Below are positions 13,500-25,724 of a stretch of 64,000 nucleotides of DNA, in pieces. Source of the DNA: Triplophysa rosa (taxonomy: Eukaryota; Chordata; Actinopteri; Cypriniformes; Nemacheilidae); assembly GCF_024868665.1 (NCBI RefSeq), contig NC_079914.1, positions 1,829,604 to 1,893,603 of the forward strand, given 5' to 3'. The position numbers were made by a program, and so were the translations under genes. Under the pieces are notes generated by a model. The model was not told where the DNA came from and made no database searches. It worked only from the letters and a program-made list of their open reading frames with translations. Every line of letters begins with the position of its first letter. Position 1 is the stretch's first letter.

Positions 13500-15094
13500 C
13501 TATATGACAGGGGTCTTCAACTACTTTTCTTCGAGGGCCAGATTCCAAAAGTATAAATAGGATGCGGGCCAGTTTTTTTACCATATTCTCATTTCTTCTG
13601 TTATTTTGTTTTTCTGTTATTTATGGCGTTTTGTTCCTTTTATACTGTTTTTGTTGCTGTTACTTATAGGCCATGATTAAAACATGCACACAAATATTGC
13701 ATCCAGTATTTGTGCCTTTTCATGATATTCAATTAAAAGGGATATTGTTGTCATGGTTCTGCCTCCTTTAGTCTTGTTTTTCTTGGTCCTGTGGCAGAGC
13801 CATGACAAAGCCTTTGGTTATGTGTGGAGAGAAACATATTATTGTCCTTTTGACAATAATATGCGTTCTCTCCAGTGTCTTGTCATTGGCCCCGCCCCTC
13901 TGGTCTCATGTGTTGCTTTCCTGTGTCAAATGTTTCCCACCTGCCCTCGTTAATTATCCTTCATTTGTCTTACCTATAAATGCCCTCACGTTTCTTTGTC
14001 CTGTTCTCTTTTGTTGTGTTTGTTACCTCGTGTTTAAGCGTCCTTGTTTTGCCTCGTTCTTGCATCTGTCCCCAAAAGTAAGTTTATGTAGTTTTGCCTT
14101 AGTTTCTGTTTTGCCCCATAGCGGGAAGTTTTTCTTTGTCTTTTTTTTGAAAAGCATTTGGTTATTGTGTTTGTCCCCCATCGAGGGTTTTTGTTTTGTC
14201 TTAGTTTTGTTTCATTAAAATCCTTGTTAACCCCTTCAACCCCGCCTGCCTGCAATTGGGTTCTTTATACATCGTGACAATTGTCTTTTTAATTATTTTA
14301 TATTCCTTAATGCGTTACTTTACCCAAAAATTGCTACTAATTTACTCACCCACAGTTCTCCAGTACATCGAGATGTGGGTGGCATTGTTTTTTCAAGAAA
14401 ATATTTATGAAGATATTTGGTTGAATTATATAAAGTAACAAACTTAAATACATTCAACACAAAAGTAATCCCTGCCCCTTGTTACGTTAAATTCGCGTCT
14501 TATAAAGCGAATCAATTGATCTGTACAAGAAACTGAACGCTATTATCACATCTTCGGGTGAATTCCAATCACATTCATGTGCCCCACGCACTTAAAGGGC
14601 AGATCCTTTATATAGTGCGAGTTCTGGGGGAGATGAACAGCTGTTTTTCGTAAATATAGCCATTATACATAATGAATGCAGTAATACAAACAACACCGTT
14701 TTCCCCTTATCTGAGACAACCGTTCACGTGGTGTACCCTTCCTACAGTTAGCCTACTTTCAAGAGCACAAAACGCGTTTTAGAACACGACCTATAGCGTG
14801 CGCAAACCGATTGCCTGTGGCTGTGCAATGCATTGCTGATTATAACGTTGTAAATAACATTAAGTTTCTTGGACTGACTGATCAAATCGCTTTATAAGAC
14901 GTAAATCATTATGAGCCAGGGGAATTACTTTTGTTTTGAATGTAGCAGCGTTTTGGACTTTTAAAGATATGGTGTCTCAGGAGGACGTGCATTTAAAGCA
15001 CACCGTTCTTAAAGTCTCTCCACTTATTTGAAATGATAAGGCGGGCCAGGTCAAGATGATTGACGGGCCGCAGTTGACTAGCCCTGCTATATGT
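13500..15094. mobile_element. hAT element carrying a nested solo LTR
   Basis: The element spans 13508-15086. The left end is CAGGGGTCTTCAAC and the right end is GTTGACTAGCCCTG, an imperfect inverted pair. The flanking octamers CTATATGA (13500-13507) and CTATATGT (15087-15094) differ at one base, so the duplication has aged slightly. Each end carries a GGGCCAG/GGGCCGC motif. A solo LTR with its own TSD sits inside (13749-14279) and is therefore younger. No transposase frame remains. Confidence 0.8.
13749..14279 (+). mobile_element. Solo LTR of a retrotransposon, plus orientation
   Basis: The 531-bp unit starts TGTCATGG and ends CGTGACA. It is bounded by the 5-bp duplication ATTGT (13744-13748 and 14280-14284), the hallmark of LTR-element integration. 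There is no internal coding region, so it is the remnant of recombination between two LTRs. It contains a short perfect hairpin (ATATTATTGTC, a five-base loop, then the complement) near 13838-13862 and an ATTAAA-type polyadenylation signal near the 3' end. A diverged inverted copy lies at 18071-18659. Confidence 0.85.
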
Positions 15095-15112
15095 TGTATT
15101 CATTATATATGT

Positions 15113-16078
15113 ATTTATAATAGGGCTGTCAACGTTAACACGTTAACGCATGCGATTAATTTTTTCAAATTAACGCATGAAAAATATTTAACGCAATTAA
15201 CGCAGCATCCGTTTGTTTTGACATTTTTTGTCTAGCGTTACATTATGTAATCACGCTCTTATTCGTGTACAGGCTTTTAAACCACTTAAGCGCGATTTTA
15301 AACAGTTGCTTGACGCGTTCAATGAAGATAGACAGCTTCTAAACTGTGGGACGCAGCAAAACGCAACGCGAGGTCCAGTCTGGTGTAAACAGTCATGGGC
15401 TGAAGGCTGCATCGGTGAATCTCTGTCAGACAGCGCATCCGTGTTAAGTTCTCTTTCATGCTTGAATGGATAAAACCATACAAGATTATGTCAGAAAGCC
15501 CGTTTTTCTTAAGCAAGACTTCAAAGTGTAAAATAAAATCTTAAATGAATGCAAAGAGTTGTGAAAATGGGAGTGCGGTGACGGTCAGATCTGCGTACTG
15601 AGACGGCTCTTAAAGGGGCCACGTTCTTAAACGTGCTGCTGTGACTCCTGTCACTAATGTTAATCAAAGAACAAAATCAAAGAAGAAATTAATGTGATTT
15701 TGCAGCTTTAATGAGAATTCTTCTGCATTTAATTTATAATTTAGCATTAAAGACTGTAAAGTGTTTGAGAACTTCCTTCAATTTCTGTATATTTCATTAT
15801 AGCTCTCAATTATATTGTTGAATGGCTATAATTAATGTTAAAATAATCAATTTAATAGAGACATTGGTTACAGTACTAATATCAAAATGTTTTCTTTCGT
15901 TCATAAAATGACGCTGTTAAAGAAATATGTTGTTTCTACATCAATTTGAAGATTAAATGTGAAATTATTCAAATGTAAAAGTATATTTTAAAATATTATT
16001 GTTATGTGTGATTAATCACAGAAAATGTGTGATTAATCCGATTAACTTTTTTAATCGATTGACAGCACTAATTTATAA
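15113..16078. mobile_element. Non-autonomous hAT, copy 1
   Basis: The element is 15121-16070 (950 bp), with ends TAGGGCTGTCAA and TTGACAGCACTA and an exact 8-bp duplication ATTTATAA (15113-15120 and 16071-16078). Subterminal runs of GTTAACGC/GATTAAT repeats are typical of hAT ends. No transposase frame is present. A close relative lies at 62819-63786 in the same orientation with a different TSD, which shows independent insertion rather than segmental duplication. Confidence 0.93.
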
Positions 16079-18070
16079 ATGGTATTTATACAATTTATTT
16101 ATAAAAGGGATCATACAATTCAATTTGACATTTTTAAAACAAAAAACTGGTCTTCAGTGCTGCAGGATAAAATAATTACAATATGTTACAGTATGATATA
16201 TTAAATGTTACAATAGCTGTGCTTCTACAATAAATGTTTTTAAGAGAAGGGATAATGGTATTTTATTTATTTTTGACTAAATGGGTTTCTTCGGCCACAA
16301 AGATCTTGCAACATACTGCTGCAAATTTTCATCCTGCATGAGAAATTATATGACCACTTTTTTACCTCTGTTCGTGGACTCTTGTTTTAGCTGAAACATT
16401 ATGCAAATTGTCAAACATGAGATATACACAGTGCTTTAGAACAAGTTTGCAAGTGTTACATAAACAGACACATATACACACATCTCCCCTACAGCTTGCT
16501 CAAATTACTTATGCTCGGTAAATCTTAAAACAGAATAATTTTCTGACATACGGACTTACACAACTGACCCGCAGCAGAAATTTGTACAGATGTAAGGGTT
16601 CATGCTTAATAGGGCACACAACAGGAACAGGAAGGTTGATATTTAGAAATATAGGCCGCCCATGCATTTATTTCTAGAATTACTTACCCCTTAAATTCCA
16701 AAGTACTGTATTTTATATCTTTTATTTTTGAAGTTTTCCCTTTTTAATTGATCATTTTATCTTGACGGACTTTTGTGTAACATATAGCACATACTGAGTT
16801 GTTTTCAAAACAAAATGTTATCAACCTAAATTTGAGTGAATGTTAACATGAATATTTTAGTATTTGTAATGTCAAGTTTTTAATTTAGTGAAATTATGTA
16901 CCCGAGCTAGTGTCTTATCCAAGCATGTTTGAGGAACATTTTAAAAAGCTTCTACGGTTCTTGGTCTTTGTTTGATGTTATAGAAATCATAAATTTGATG
17001 GTTTACCTGTTGTCCCATTTGATTAGCCTGTTTGTAGATATCTACATTAAAGGAAGTGACAGTAACAAGATACAAACCCAGGCAGTGACAAGATGATATG
17101 GGACAGATAGAAAGCGCAAGGAGGAGATATATAGCCACACAGCTGGCACAGCTCTAGTGACCCAGAGGGGGCAAGAGGACACAATCACATGTTGATGTAA
17201 TTAGGGCACCAGGGCAGGATATGTTCTTGAAATATGAAATATCTTAAGTGTGACACATAATGGCAGCTCCTCGAGGCATGACTTTACTGGCTGTGTCAGT
17301 TTACAGTTTTGCTCTATTTAAACCAAGCCTGTTAGTTGGGGTCAAAAGTTCAGTCCTGACTTCTGCAGCCCTCAAAGTGCATATGGAATGTTTTATAATA
17401 GAAACAAAACATAGGAACCGCAGAACTCAAAGGTAACAAACATGTCAAAGGGGTGCCACATGGCCATGTACAAGGCCCACTTTTATTATTATTATTAGGT
17501 CACTCTGTCTGCAAAGTTGTTTGCATAGTCAGTAGCAGAGAGAGATTTCTTAAAAAAAATGATTAATATTTAAAAGGTATTTATTGGTTGTTTATTGTAA
17601 GTGTGCATATATTATTTATTTACAGTGTGAGAGCACTACAAATATTTTAAATGTGTACAACAGCTATATATATTGCCAGTGCATGCCGTAAAAAAATAGA
17701 ACACTCTCAATACTGCCTGCATTAAAAGCACCACATGAGTCCACTGTGGTTTCTGCTCTGACTTTTTAAGTTGTCCGTAAACAGTGACTGGCTGTCATAC
17801 TGTACACTGTACCATTATATACGGTAATCGGCTCATAAGTTACATATCAAAATGTAAAATACCTACAACTGATTCCTTACAACTTTATTTATTTATTTTA
17901 CAAAGTTAAACTTAATGAACCTAGCGGGTTTAAATAAATGAACATCACCCAGAAAATGTTCCTGTCCTGTCAATGTGGGTGTATTTTTGTATTTATTTGT
18001 GAATGTTTGTATTAAAATAGGTGTGCGATGTGGTGGGTGGTGATAGGGGATAACACAGCAGATATGTTTT
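16079..18070. other. Gene-free stretch, nothing recognised
   Basis: AT-rich DNA with no exon-like segment, RNA gene or bounded element that I can support. Confidence 0.45.
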
Positions 18071-18659
18071 TGTCATGAATTGAGGCGTGAAAGAAGAGAA
18101 CCCAATTGCAGGCAGCAGTGAAGGGGTTAACAAAAACAAGACTTTATTTATTAACAGAAACAAAACACCCTCAATGGGGAAAACGGAACTCAGAAATATA
18201 TAAAACAAAAGACTTCCCACGTGGGGGCAAAACGAAAACAAGAATAGCAAAACTAAACTAAAGGACTCGACCAAACGTCTTAAATCAAAACACAACAGGG
18301 TAGAACACAAGACTCACGGAACAAGGGCAAGGCTGGGAACAGGAACACTGGACAAGGCACATAAACCGTACACATGCATACACAACGTAATCCAAGAACA
18401 CAAGACAAAGAAACAAGAGGGTATTTATAGGGAGAGACAAACGAGGGATAATGACACAGGGCAGGTGTGGGTAATAAAACACTCAGGGAAAGATAACAAG
18501 GAAACGAGAGGAGTGGGGCAAATTACAAGACACTGGAGAGAACGTATATTATTGTCAAAAGGACAATAATATGTTTCTCTCCACACATAACCAAAGGCTT
18601 TGTCATGACTCTGCTACAGGACCAAGAAAAACATGACTAAATGAAGCAGAGCCATGACA
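18071..18659 (-). mobile_element. Solo LTR, minus orientation, same family as 13749-14279
   Basis: Read on the minus strand it starts TGTCATGGCTCTGC and ends TTCATGACA (589 bp). It shares the CAGAGTCATGACAAAG region, the ATATTATTGTC hairpin and the CCCAATTG-type 3' portion with the plus-strand copy at 13749. The flanks (GTTTT on the left, TGTTT on the right) do not form a clean duplication. No internal region is left. Confidence 0.75.
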
Positions 18660-20689
18660 TGTTTTGGTACATTTAATTTCCACAGTACACTCAACAAGGA
18701 ATAACAAAATTCAAAACATCAATTTGTTTTGTGTGTCACATGTAATATGTTACAAAACTCTTATGCCTTTTTAAGTATTCAAATCACAACTTCAAAGTAA
18801 AACTAGAAGTGGTACTACAGACTATATAACTTGAGCTTAAACTATTGCATTTATAAATATATGTATGTGGTGCTTCTTCAAATATGGCAAATATTCACTA
18901 GAATTTCACATATTCATTTTAATATTTCACATTACACATGTTAACCGCACTAAGATCAAAAGGGAGAGAAAAATTAGTCAAAATAGTCACTAATGCAGTT
19001 ATTTAAATATGTTTCAAGTTTGCAGAATGCATGCTTGATGCCCTGTAGACTTTTTAGTCTTATGACTTAAAAATAAGCTGTGGATTGCCTAGCGTATTGC
19101 TGTGCTATTAAAGGTTTTACTTGTGAATTTACACAATTGCACATCATCCTTGTTAAATATTTTATTCTATTTATTTCCATCAGAACATTTGTGTTTAAAA
19201 TCTGGGTCAGATCTCTCTCTCGCTCTATGAATTTTAGTTTTTGAATGAAAAACAGTTGGACATTTTGTATAAGACAATTTTTATTTGTTATTATGAATTA
19301 TATGATCAGCATAACAATTGTATACACTTAAGCTGGCACTGGCATTGTGCAAAATCAAATCTTGCTTCAATGGAAGTGAGGAAATCTTTATTAATTAGTT
19401 TATTTATTTTTTAATTGATTTCATTATCATTTTTTAAATTTTCTTAGGGATCTCAACTTCTGTAGAATGGTTCAACATATTATATCTGATATTTTAGAGA
19501 GCAGGGGCTACACACACACGTAATTTCTCTGCAGCCGATTAAAAACACCTCTGCTAATTGGATTTAATGAATGATTTAACATGGCACAGCATGATCACAT
19601 CAAATTGCCTCATCCTGGCCATTTAATACCGGGTCAGCGGTTTGTAATGCGAACGTGTCTCCAGACACAGCCCAAGCTCTTTAAGGACCTGAATCTTGAT
19701 TGAAAAACAACTTTAAAGTAAAAATAATGTTCTAAATTGCATAAATAGCCTGTTACTATTAGGTGTTTGTGTTGTATTAATGGTGTTGTTAGTTAAGATA
19801 TACTTCATTAAAAACAAACAAATAAATAAATCAGATTTTTGTTGATTTTTTTTAATAATCAACATGACAATAATTGATATTTTATTTAATTATTTAATTT
19901 ATTTCTTACATTTTTATTGATTAATGAAACATTTCATCTCTATGAATAAGTGAAATGAGGAAAGATTTAAACAGATAAACAAAGACAAAGACAGATAGCT
20001 GAGAAGAAAGAGAGAAAAAGAAAGCGAGCTTATCAGCTTGCAAAATAAAAAAATAGAAGTTTAAATAAATTAACTGTTATTTTGTATTTTCTTTGGAATC
20101 CCATACCAACACAGTAGCATAACAATTTCCAAAGTAATATTTAACAATTTTGATTAGTATAGCATAATTAGTCATATTATTGTTCTGTATTATTCTTATA
20201 AATTGTCATTGGTTATAATTTGTTTTTGATAATAATAATAATACGTTTGTAATATTTAATTTAAATGTAATAATACAAAATGCAGGATAAACAAGAAACA
20301 ATGATTAAAAGAATAAAAAAATCTTATCACAAGAAATCATGTTATGTTAGTTAAAAAGGATGGCAAAAAAATAATCCTCATTAAGAAGTTAACAAGAAAT
20401 CACAGAGGTTTGTAGAGGAGCATTTATGGTGCATAGAAAAGACTGAAAGAGGCTCACATAATGCAGTCTGAATCCACAGGGTGCGAAAGTTTTCAATGGC
20501 CAAAGCAGCTAAATGACTGGGTCAAAAGAGAGACTTCTGAGGGGACGGGAGTTGTGTTTGGGGAGGGGGTAGTAGTGGGTTGTGTTTGGGATTGTATAGT
20601 CATTATGTATGGCTAATGACCACCTGTTTCACTGCATTATTGTTAACTTAGTATCTGCACAGCAACCCAGTAGAAACACTTAAGAGTAC
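18660..20689. other. Gene-free stretch with one higher-complexity block
   Basis: Mostly AT-rich with many short A/T runs. The segment at about 19545-19700 is unusually complex, with balanced composition and no open frame, and might be a conserved non-coding element. No gene is visible. Confidence 0.4.
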
Positions 20690-23337
20690 ATTTACACTAG
20701 GGGTGTAACGGTTCAGAGTACTCACGGTTCGGTTTGAATTGCGGTTTTAGGGTCACGGTTTCGGTTCGGTTCGGTGTGTTCAAGAAAAAATGGCTACTGT
20801 CAAATTCAATAATTTTTATGTATTTATTAGGTAACAAACACTTAAATCTTCTGTCAAAAACAGGTTTCTTTACAAAACAAAAAATGATGCAGTTTCTTAC
20901 CCCTGCAAAAGTCAACCTTCTAACTTAAGAACATGTGCATTATTGTGCTTCAAGTAGGCTACTAACATAAATGCATTTCAAAACCAAAACATAAAATATT
21001 TGGAAGGTCAGAACACTGGGTCACTCTTTATTCTTTATTTTAGTCAATTTAGATCTTCATGTTTTTTTGCAAGAAGATCAGTTTGTTAACATTTTCCGTT
21101 GCAAGTCGAGATCTGCTTGCAGAAACAATGTCTCCTGCAGTGGAGAACACTCTCTCGCTTGGCACTGATGTTGCACAGACACAAAGGTATTGTTTTGCAA
21201 GTTTTGCAACATGAGGGTACTTGCTCTCATGCAGCTCCCACCATGCGAGTGGATATGCATCTGTGTCAATGGAATCTTCTGCTTTGTATGACATTACTTC
21301 CTCCTCTACAATGTTGTCAAAAGTCTTTGTCTTGTCAGGTGCTCTAAAAAAATCTCCAAAAAGCTCGGACATTGCAGACTTCTTTACGGGTGGGGATTCA
21401 GGGGGATTCTGGCTTCCGGATGGCCCAGCTTCTGCTGCAACAGGCTGACCCTGCAAATATATTAAATTAATAATAGTTCATAGAATACATTTTTCACGCA
21501 ATTAAAATGTTTCTTTAAAAACTTTATCAAACTACTTTTACATAGTATATATATTTTGTTTAATAAAATATTATTTATTCAAAAATACCTGTTGTTCAAT
21601 GATCTCCCTGATGACCCCACTGCAAACATTTAAGCATAAGGCTGCATCCAGGTTAGGTAAAGACTTAAACCTTGGATCAAGGAATGATGCTCTGTTGAGA
21701 TAGTCCTGAAGGTCAGGATCTGTGTATCTGCTTTTTAAGTCCTCACTGATGGCTGCCTTGGCATCTTTTATGGCAGGACTGTCATGATCTGCAGGATCCA
21801 TTGATTTTAGTATCATTGTCTTTAGAGGGAGGACCATTGAGAGAGAGGGAGCTGTTTCTGTGCTTAAGAGAGTGGTGGTTGTCTTAAGGGGTTTAAGCAG
21901 TTGAATCATTTCCTCTGCCAGTGTCAGTTCACTGTCAGACAACACAGCAATGTCCTTGACGTTCTTCTTAATATTTTTGTCCATCAGGGCAGAGTAGATG
22001 GCAGGCTGCTGCTCCAGATATCTCTCCATCATGTCATAAATGGTGTTCCAGCGAGTTGGGGTGTCATGTATTAGTTTGTGTGCAGGTATATTCAACATCT
22101 CCTGCTTGACTTTCAGGGCATTAGCTGCTGTTGTGCTTTTATGAAAAAATGCTACAACTTTTCTGACTTTACCTAACAGACGGCTTGTCTGTTGAAGTGC
22201 TACTGCCTTCTTTGCTGCAAGGTTCAGAATATGCGCAAAACATCCAATTTGCGGTCCTAGTCCTGCTGCTTCTTTAATGGCATTCACCATATTACGTGCA
22301 TTATCTGTAGTGACTGGAATGGTGATATTAGGCCTCTCTAACTTCCAGTCTGTCACTGCGCTCATGAGTGCATCAGCCAAATGACTACTTGTGTGGTTTT
22401 CAAAAAGAGGGCATGTTTGTAACACAGCGCTCTCCAATTGCCAGTCCGAAATATAATGTGCAGTAACTGTCAAGTAGCTTTCAGTTGCCCTGGAGGTCCA
22501 GCTATCAGTTGTCAAAGCTACATGTTTTGCGTTTGCCAGTTTGTTTTCAATTTTGCTCCGCGTTTCATCATACAACTCAGGAATAATCTTGCTGCTGAAA
22601 TGGGCACGCGAAGGGATTTCGTAACGCGGTTCAAGCGTCTTAATCAAATGCTGGAATCCCGCATCATCAACGACGGAGTATGGCTGTATGTCTTTTGCAA
22701 TAAAAACACCAAGCGCTTTTGTTATGGTCTTGTGTTTGTCAGAATGAGAGCTTAGTGGCTGTTTAAACGCAGAAGGCAGTGTGTGCTGCTGAAACTGCTT
22801 CGGTCTCACCTGCGCTCGAGAGCTGTCAACACGCGGGTGATGACGGCGTAAATGTCCGGTCATATTAGTTGTATTGCCTTGGGAGTATGGCACTCGCGTC
22901 ATACAAATTTTACACACTGTGACTGTTTTGTCCACGTTTTTGTGACCATCGCTGCTGTAACGTATTGGAAACCCAAAGTGTTCCCAGACAGCAGACTTGT
23001 ATGAAGCTGGAGGAGGCTCTATTTGCGGCTTATCCCCTTCGCTTGCCATGCTGAACAGCAGCTGTACACGCGAGGAACGGTGATGTGACGTCAGCAACAA
23101 AGGTACATACTAACAGCTGATTGGTAAGATACTCTCACGTAAAACGCACGTGGAGCGTAGGCTATTATTCATCGGAAGCATATACGCAGCCCTCTGTGAT
23201 TTATGCGCCTTTTCCCCACAAAACTGTATTATAGATGCGACATCAGAGTAATCGCGGTGCACGTGCGTTCCGAACCGTGGAAGGAGAACCGAACGGTTCG
23301 ATGTTTTACCGAGAATCGTTACACCCCTAATTTACAC
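20690..23337 (-). mobile_element. Structurally intact hAT transposon with transposase
   Basis: The element spans 20698-23329 (2632 bp). Its terminal inverted repeats are TAGGGGTGTAACG and CGTTACACCCCTA. Subterminal GGTTCGGTT / AACCGAACGGTTC motifs are present, and the exact octamer ATTTACAC lies on both sides (20690-20697 and 23330-23337). It encodes an uninterrupted two-exon transposase on the minus strand. The intact TSD, ends and reading frame indicate a recent insertion. Confidence 0.95.
21049..23049 (-). CDS. hAT transposase, BED-finger type (ZBED-like), two exons
   Basis: The coding exons are 23049-21589 (487 codons) and 21450-21049, joined across a 138-bp GT-AG intron without frame change, for 620 aa. 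The start is the ATG opening MASEGDK; an in-frame upstream ATG at 23100 is also possible. An N-terminal BED zinc finger (about residues 20-70) has a CKIC pair and an HLRRHH pair. A ribonuclease-H-like core follows, with candidate catalytic aspartates in TTDSW and TTDNARN. A C-terminal hAT dimerisation region contains AWWELH, SVPSERVFSTAGDIVS and SRLATENVNKLIFLQKN. The family cuts and pastes hAT elements, acting in the nucleus on the terminal repeats seen around it. I see no stop or frameshift, so it may be active or only recently silenced. It closely resembles genes often labelled ZBED1-like in fish, but the flanking ends and TSD identify it as a transposon gene. Confidence 0.93.
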
Positions 23338-23342
23338 AATGA

Positions 23343-24600
23343 AAAACGTCTTGGTTACGGATGTAACCTCTGTTCCCTGATGGAGGGAACGAGACGTTGT
23401 GTCGAACCGCCAGATGGGTTTTGACTTGAGAACCTATCATCTTATGACTTGCTTTGAAAAGGCCAATGAAATTGCATGCCGGACTCCGCCCTGGATATCC
23501 AGGTGTGAAAGGGAGACGGCGTGCTGCATTCATTCACCTTTTGGGCTGAGGAGCAGGGAGCATTTCTCCACTGCTGCAGCGGGCGGCAAGCATTGTGGCA
23601 TGAAGGATGCAAGCGTTGTGGCATGAAGGACACAACGCCTCGTTCCCTCCATCAGGGAACAGAGGTTACATCCGTAACCAAGACTCGACGTTGTGTCGAA
23701 CCGACAGATGGGGTTTCTATCGAAAATGCCACGGCGCTGTGCCGCGTCACAATCTATAGCGAAGTGACGCTGACTGGCCTGGCCGTGTCAGACGTGAGCG
23801 CTAGTGCAAAATTATAACCATCCAGTGGAGAGGTAGGGGGTCTCAGAGCTTTTGAAAAAGGTGGGAAGCCCCTGCCACCGGCTGTCACGAGCGCAGGCCT
23901 TAGTTCTCTAACGGCGAGAAGCCGTCTGGCACCGTAAGGGCCACTGGGGAAGCGCTATTTCCTCACTGAGAAAACACGCTACGGAAGCCACTTTCTACCG
24001 TAGGGAGGAATTCAGTGGAGACACCAACATGGTCTCGCCGGCAGGGGAGAACTCATGGGAGGAATGTGCGGACTGTAAGGGAGTACCGCAAGAGGTGGTG
24101 GCCCACCTAGGGGAGGTCATTGGGTTACCAGCCTGGAAACCATACCATGAAAATACATCAGACGGAACCACCCTGTTGGGGGGGTTACTACGTGTGGGGC
24201 ACTAGGTCCAGTTAGTGTGTTGATTGTGTTGCACCCAAGAGAGCAGTGGGACATGCCGCGCTGGAGAAATTTGCTCTTTTAGATAAAGAAAACACCTCTG
24301 GAACTGCCGAGACGCCCAGGGGAAGTCGCTGCAGGAAGGGACAGTCCGCTGCACCACGTCGTAAGATTCCAGCAGTCTTTGAAGATCAGTAGATCCGATT
24401 TTTTGATCATAAGATCGAAGGCTCCGGAGAACAAAAGGTGAATGAATGCAGCACGCCATCTCCCTTTTATACCCGGATATCCGGTGTGGAGTCCTGCATG
24501 CAAATTTCATTGGCCTTTTCAAATCTAGTCAGATGATAGGTTCAAGCTAAACCCCATCTGTCAGTTCGACACAAAGTCGAGAGACCGACGGAAAGGGAAC
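23343..24600. mobile_element. Long inverted-repeat element (cyprinid dispersed family)
   Basis: An arm at about 23390-23560 is repeated in inverted form, roughly 85% identical by eye, at about 24405-24580. Shared phrases include GCGTGCTGCATTCATTCACC and AAAAGGCCAATGAAATT, with GATATCC near the middle of each arm. GTTCCCTGATGGAGGGAAC near 23375 and its complement near 23643 form further inverted pairs. The interior is GC-rich with no convincing protein. It sits immediately right of the hAT insertion, so the hAT probably landed at its edge. I cannot assign a superfamily. Confidence 0.6.
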
Positions 24601-24727
24601 TGAAGTTTTTCCTTTGCGTTTTTGAAAAGTTTCACGTATACACGACATGCAGATTGTTTTGATAATGCTATCAAAACGATTTGCATTTTTATGGATCTGG
24701 GAAAACTAATAAAAACGCTGTATTACT

Positions 24728-24980
24728 CTGCGTTCAGACCGCCAGCGACTGTGTCGCCAGTCTCTCGCTACGTGGTCATTAGAAGGCTTTCCTAGCCTTG
24801 GTTGTCCTAGAAACATTTATAAACAAACCCTGCAGTAACAGAAAGTCAGTCATCATTTGCATAAAGTTGAGCAAATCTCAATTTTGTCGAGTCGCTGGGT
24901 GTCGCTAGGCTACCATTGAAATGAATGGCATTGCGTCGCTTTGTCGCTGGGTGTCGCTGGAGGTCTGAACGGGGCGTCAT
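24728..24980. mobile_element. Small MITE
   Basis: The ends GTTCAGACCGCCAGCGAC and GTCGCTGGAGGTCTGAAC are inverted with one mismatch. Inside are several GTCGCT repeats. I found no certain target duplication. Confidence 0.6.
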
Positions 24981-25100
24981 GCATGCCAGGCCATTGGATG
25001 GCGATGTTGCGCTATAAAGAAAAACTATGTGCCTGTGCACATATGCATACCCTGTTTTAAGCTAAAAACCACTTTCAATTCACTTTGTAGGCGTGTATGT

Positions 25101-25608
25101 GTGTTTATTAGGGATGTAACGATTCACCGTGAGCCGGTTGAAAATCGGTTATAATGAGCGACGATTCAAATCGGTTGAGGCTTGAACTGAATCGCAATAC
25201 ATTTTTTGAACAGCAGGGGCCGCTATTTTCACTGCAAACCTAAACGTGGATGCTGATATTTCTTAAATGCAAAAAAATCCAAGAAAAGCACAGACAGTAT
25301 TAGTTTGTTTATATTAAAGAGACTTTTTCTATTATTAATTTGTTATAAAATTGCAGTTTAGTTTTGTTATTTGAAATAAAACATTATTTTATCATACAAA
25401 GAAAGTTTTGTTATTTGAAATAAAACATTATTTTATCATACAAAGAAACGTGAAGCATTTAAGAAATAATGCAAGGGACGTTGTTCATTTCTAATTTGTT
25501 TCAACTCATTTTTTCAAAATAAATCGTGAATAAATCGCATCGTGAGATCAGAATCGTGAACCGCATCGCATCGTGAGCTAAGTGAATCGTTACATCCCTA
25601 GTGTTTAT
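25101..25608. mobile_element. Non-autonomous hAT (492 bp) with internal 44-bp tandem duplication
   Basis: The element is 25109-25600, with perfect terminal inverted repeats TAGGGATGTAACGATTCAC and GTGAATCGTTACATCCCTA and the exact duplication GTGTTTAT (25101-25108 and 25601-25608). The 44-bp unit 25360-25403 is immediately repeated at 25404-25447. There is no coding region. Confidence 0.93.
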
Positions 25609-25724
25609 AGTTTGCCAAATTCACAGTTCCTGTCTAAAACCGCGCGGAAAACACGAGCCGCGCCTCTTTCTCTATTCAAATGGCACGCGGTGCGCACGGC
25701 GCTCCAAGATGTTGAACTGTTGAA

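Noticed and set aside
13753..14218. 138-codon plus-strand hydrophobic frame
   Set aside because: It lies wholly inside the solo LTR; the opposite-strand copy at 17993-18482 gives similar chance frames.
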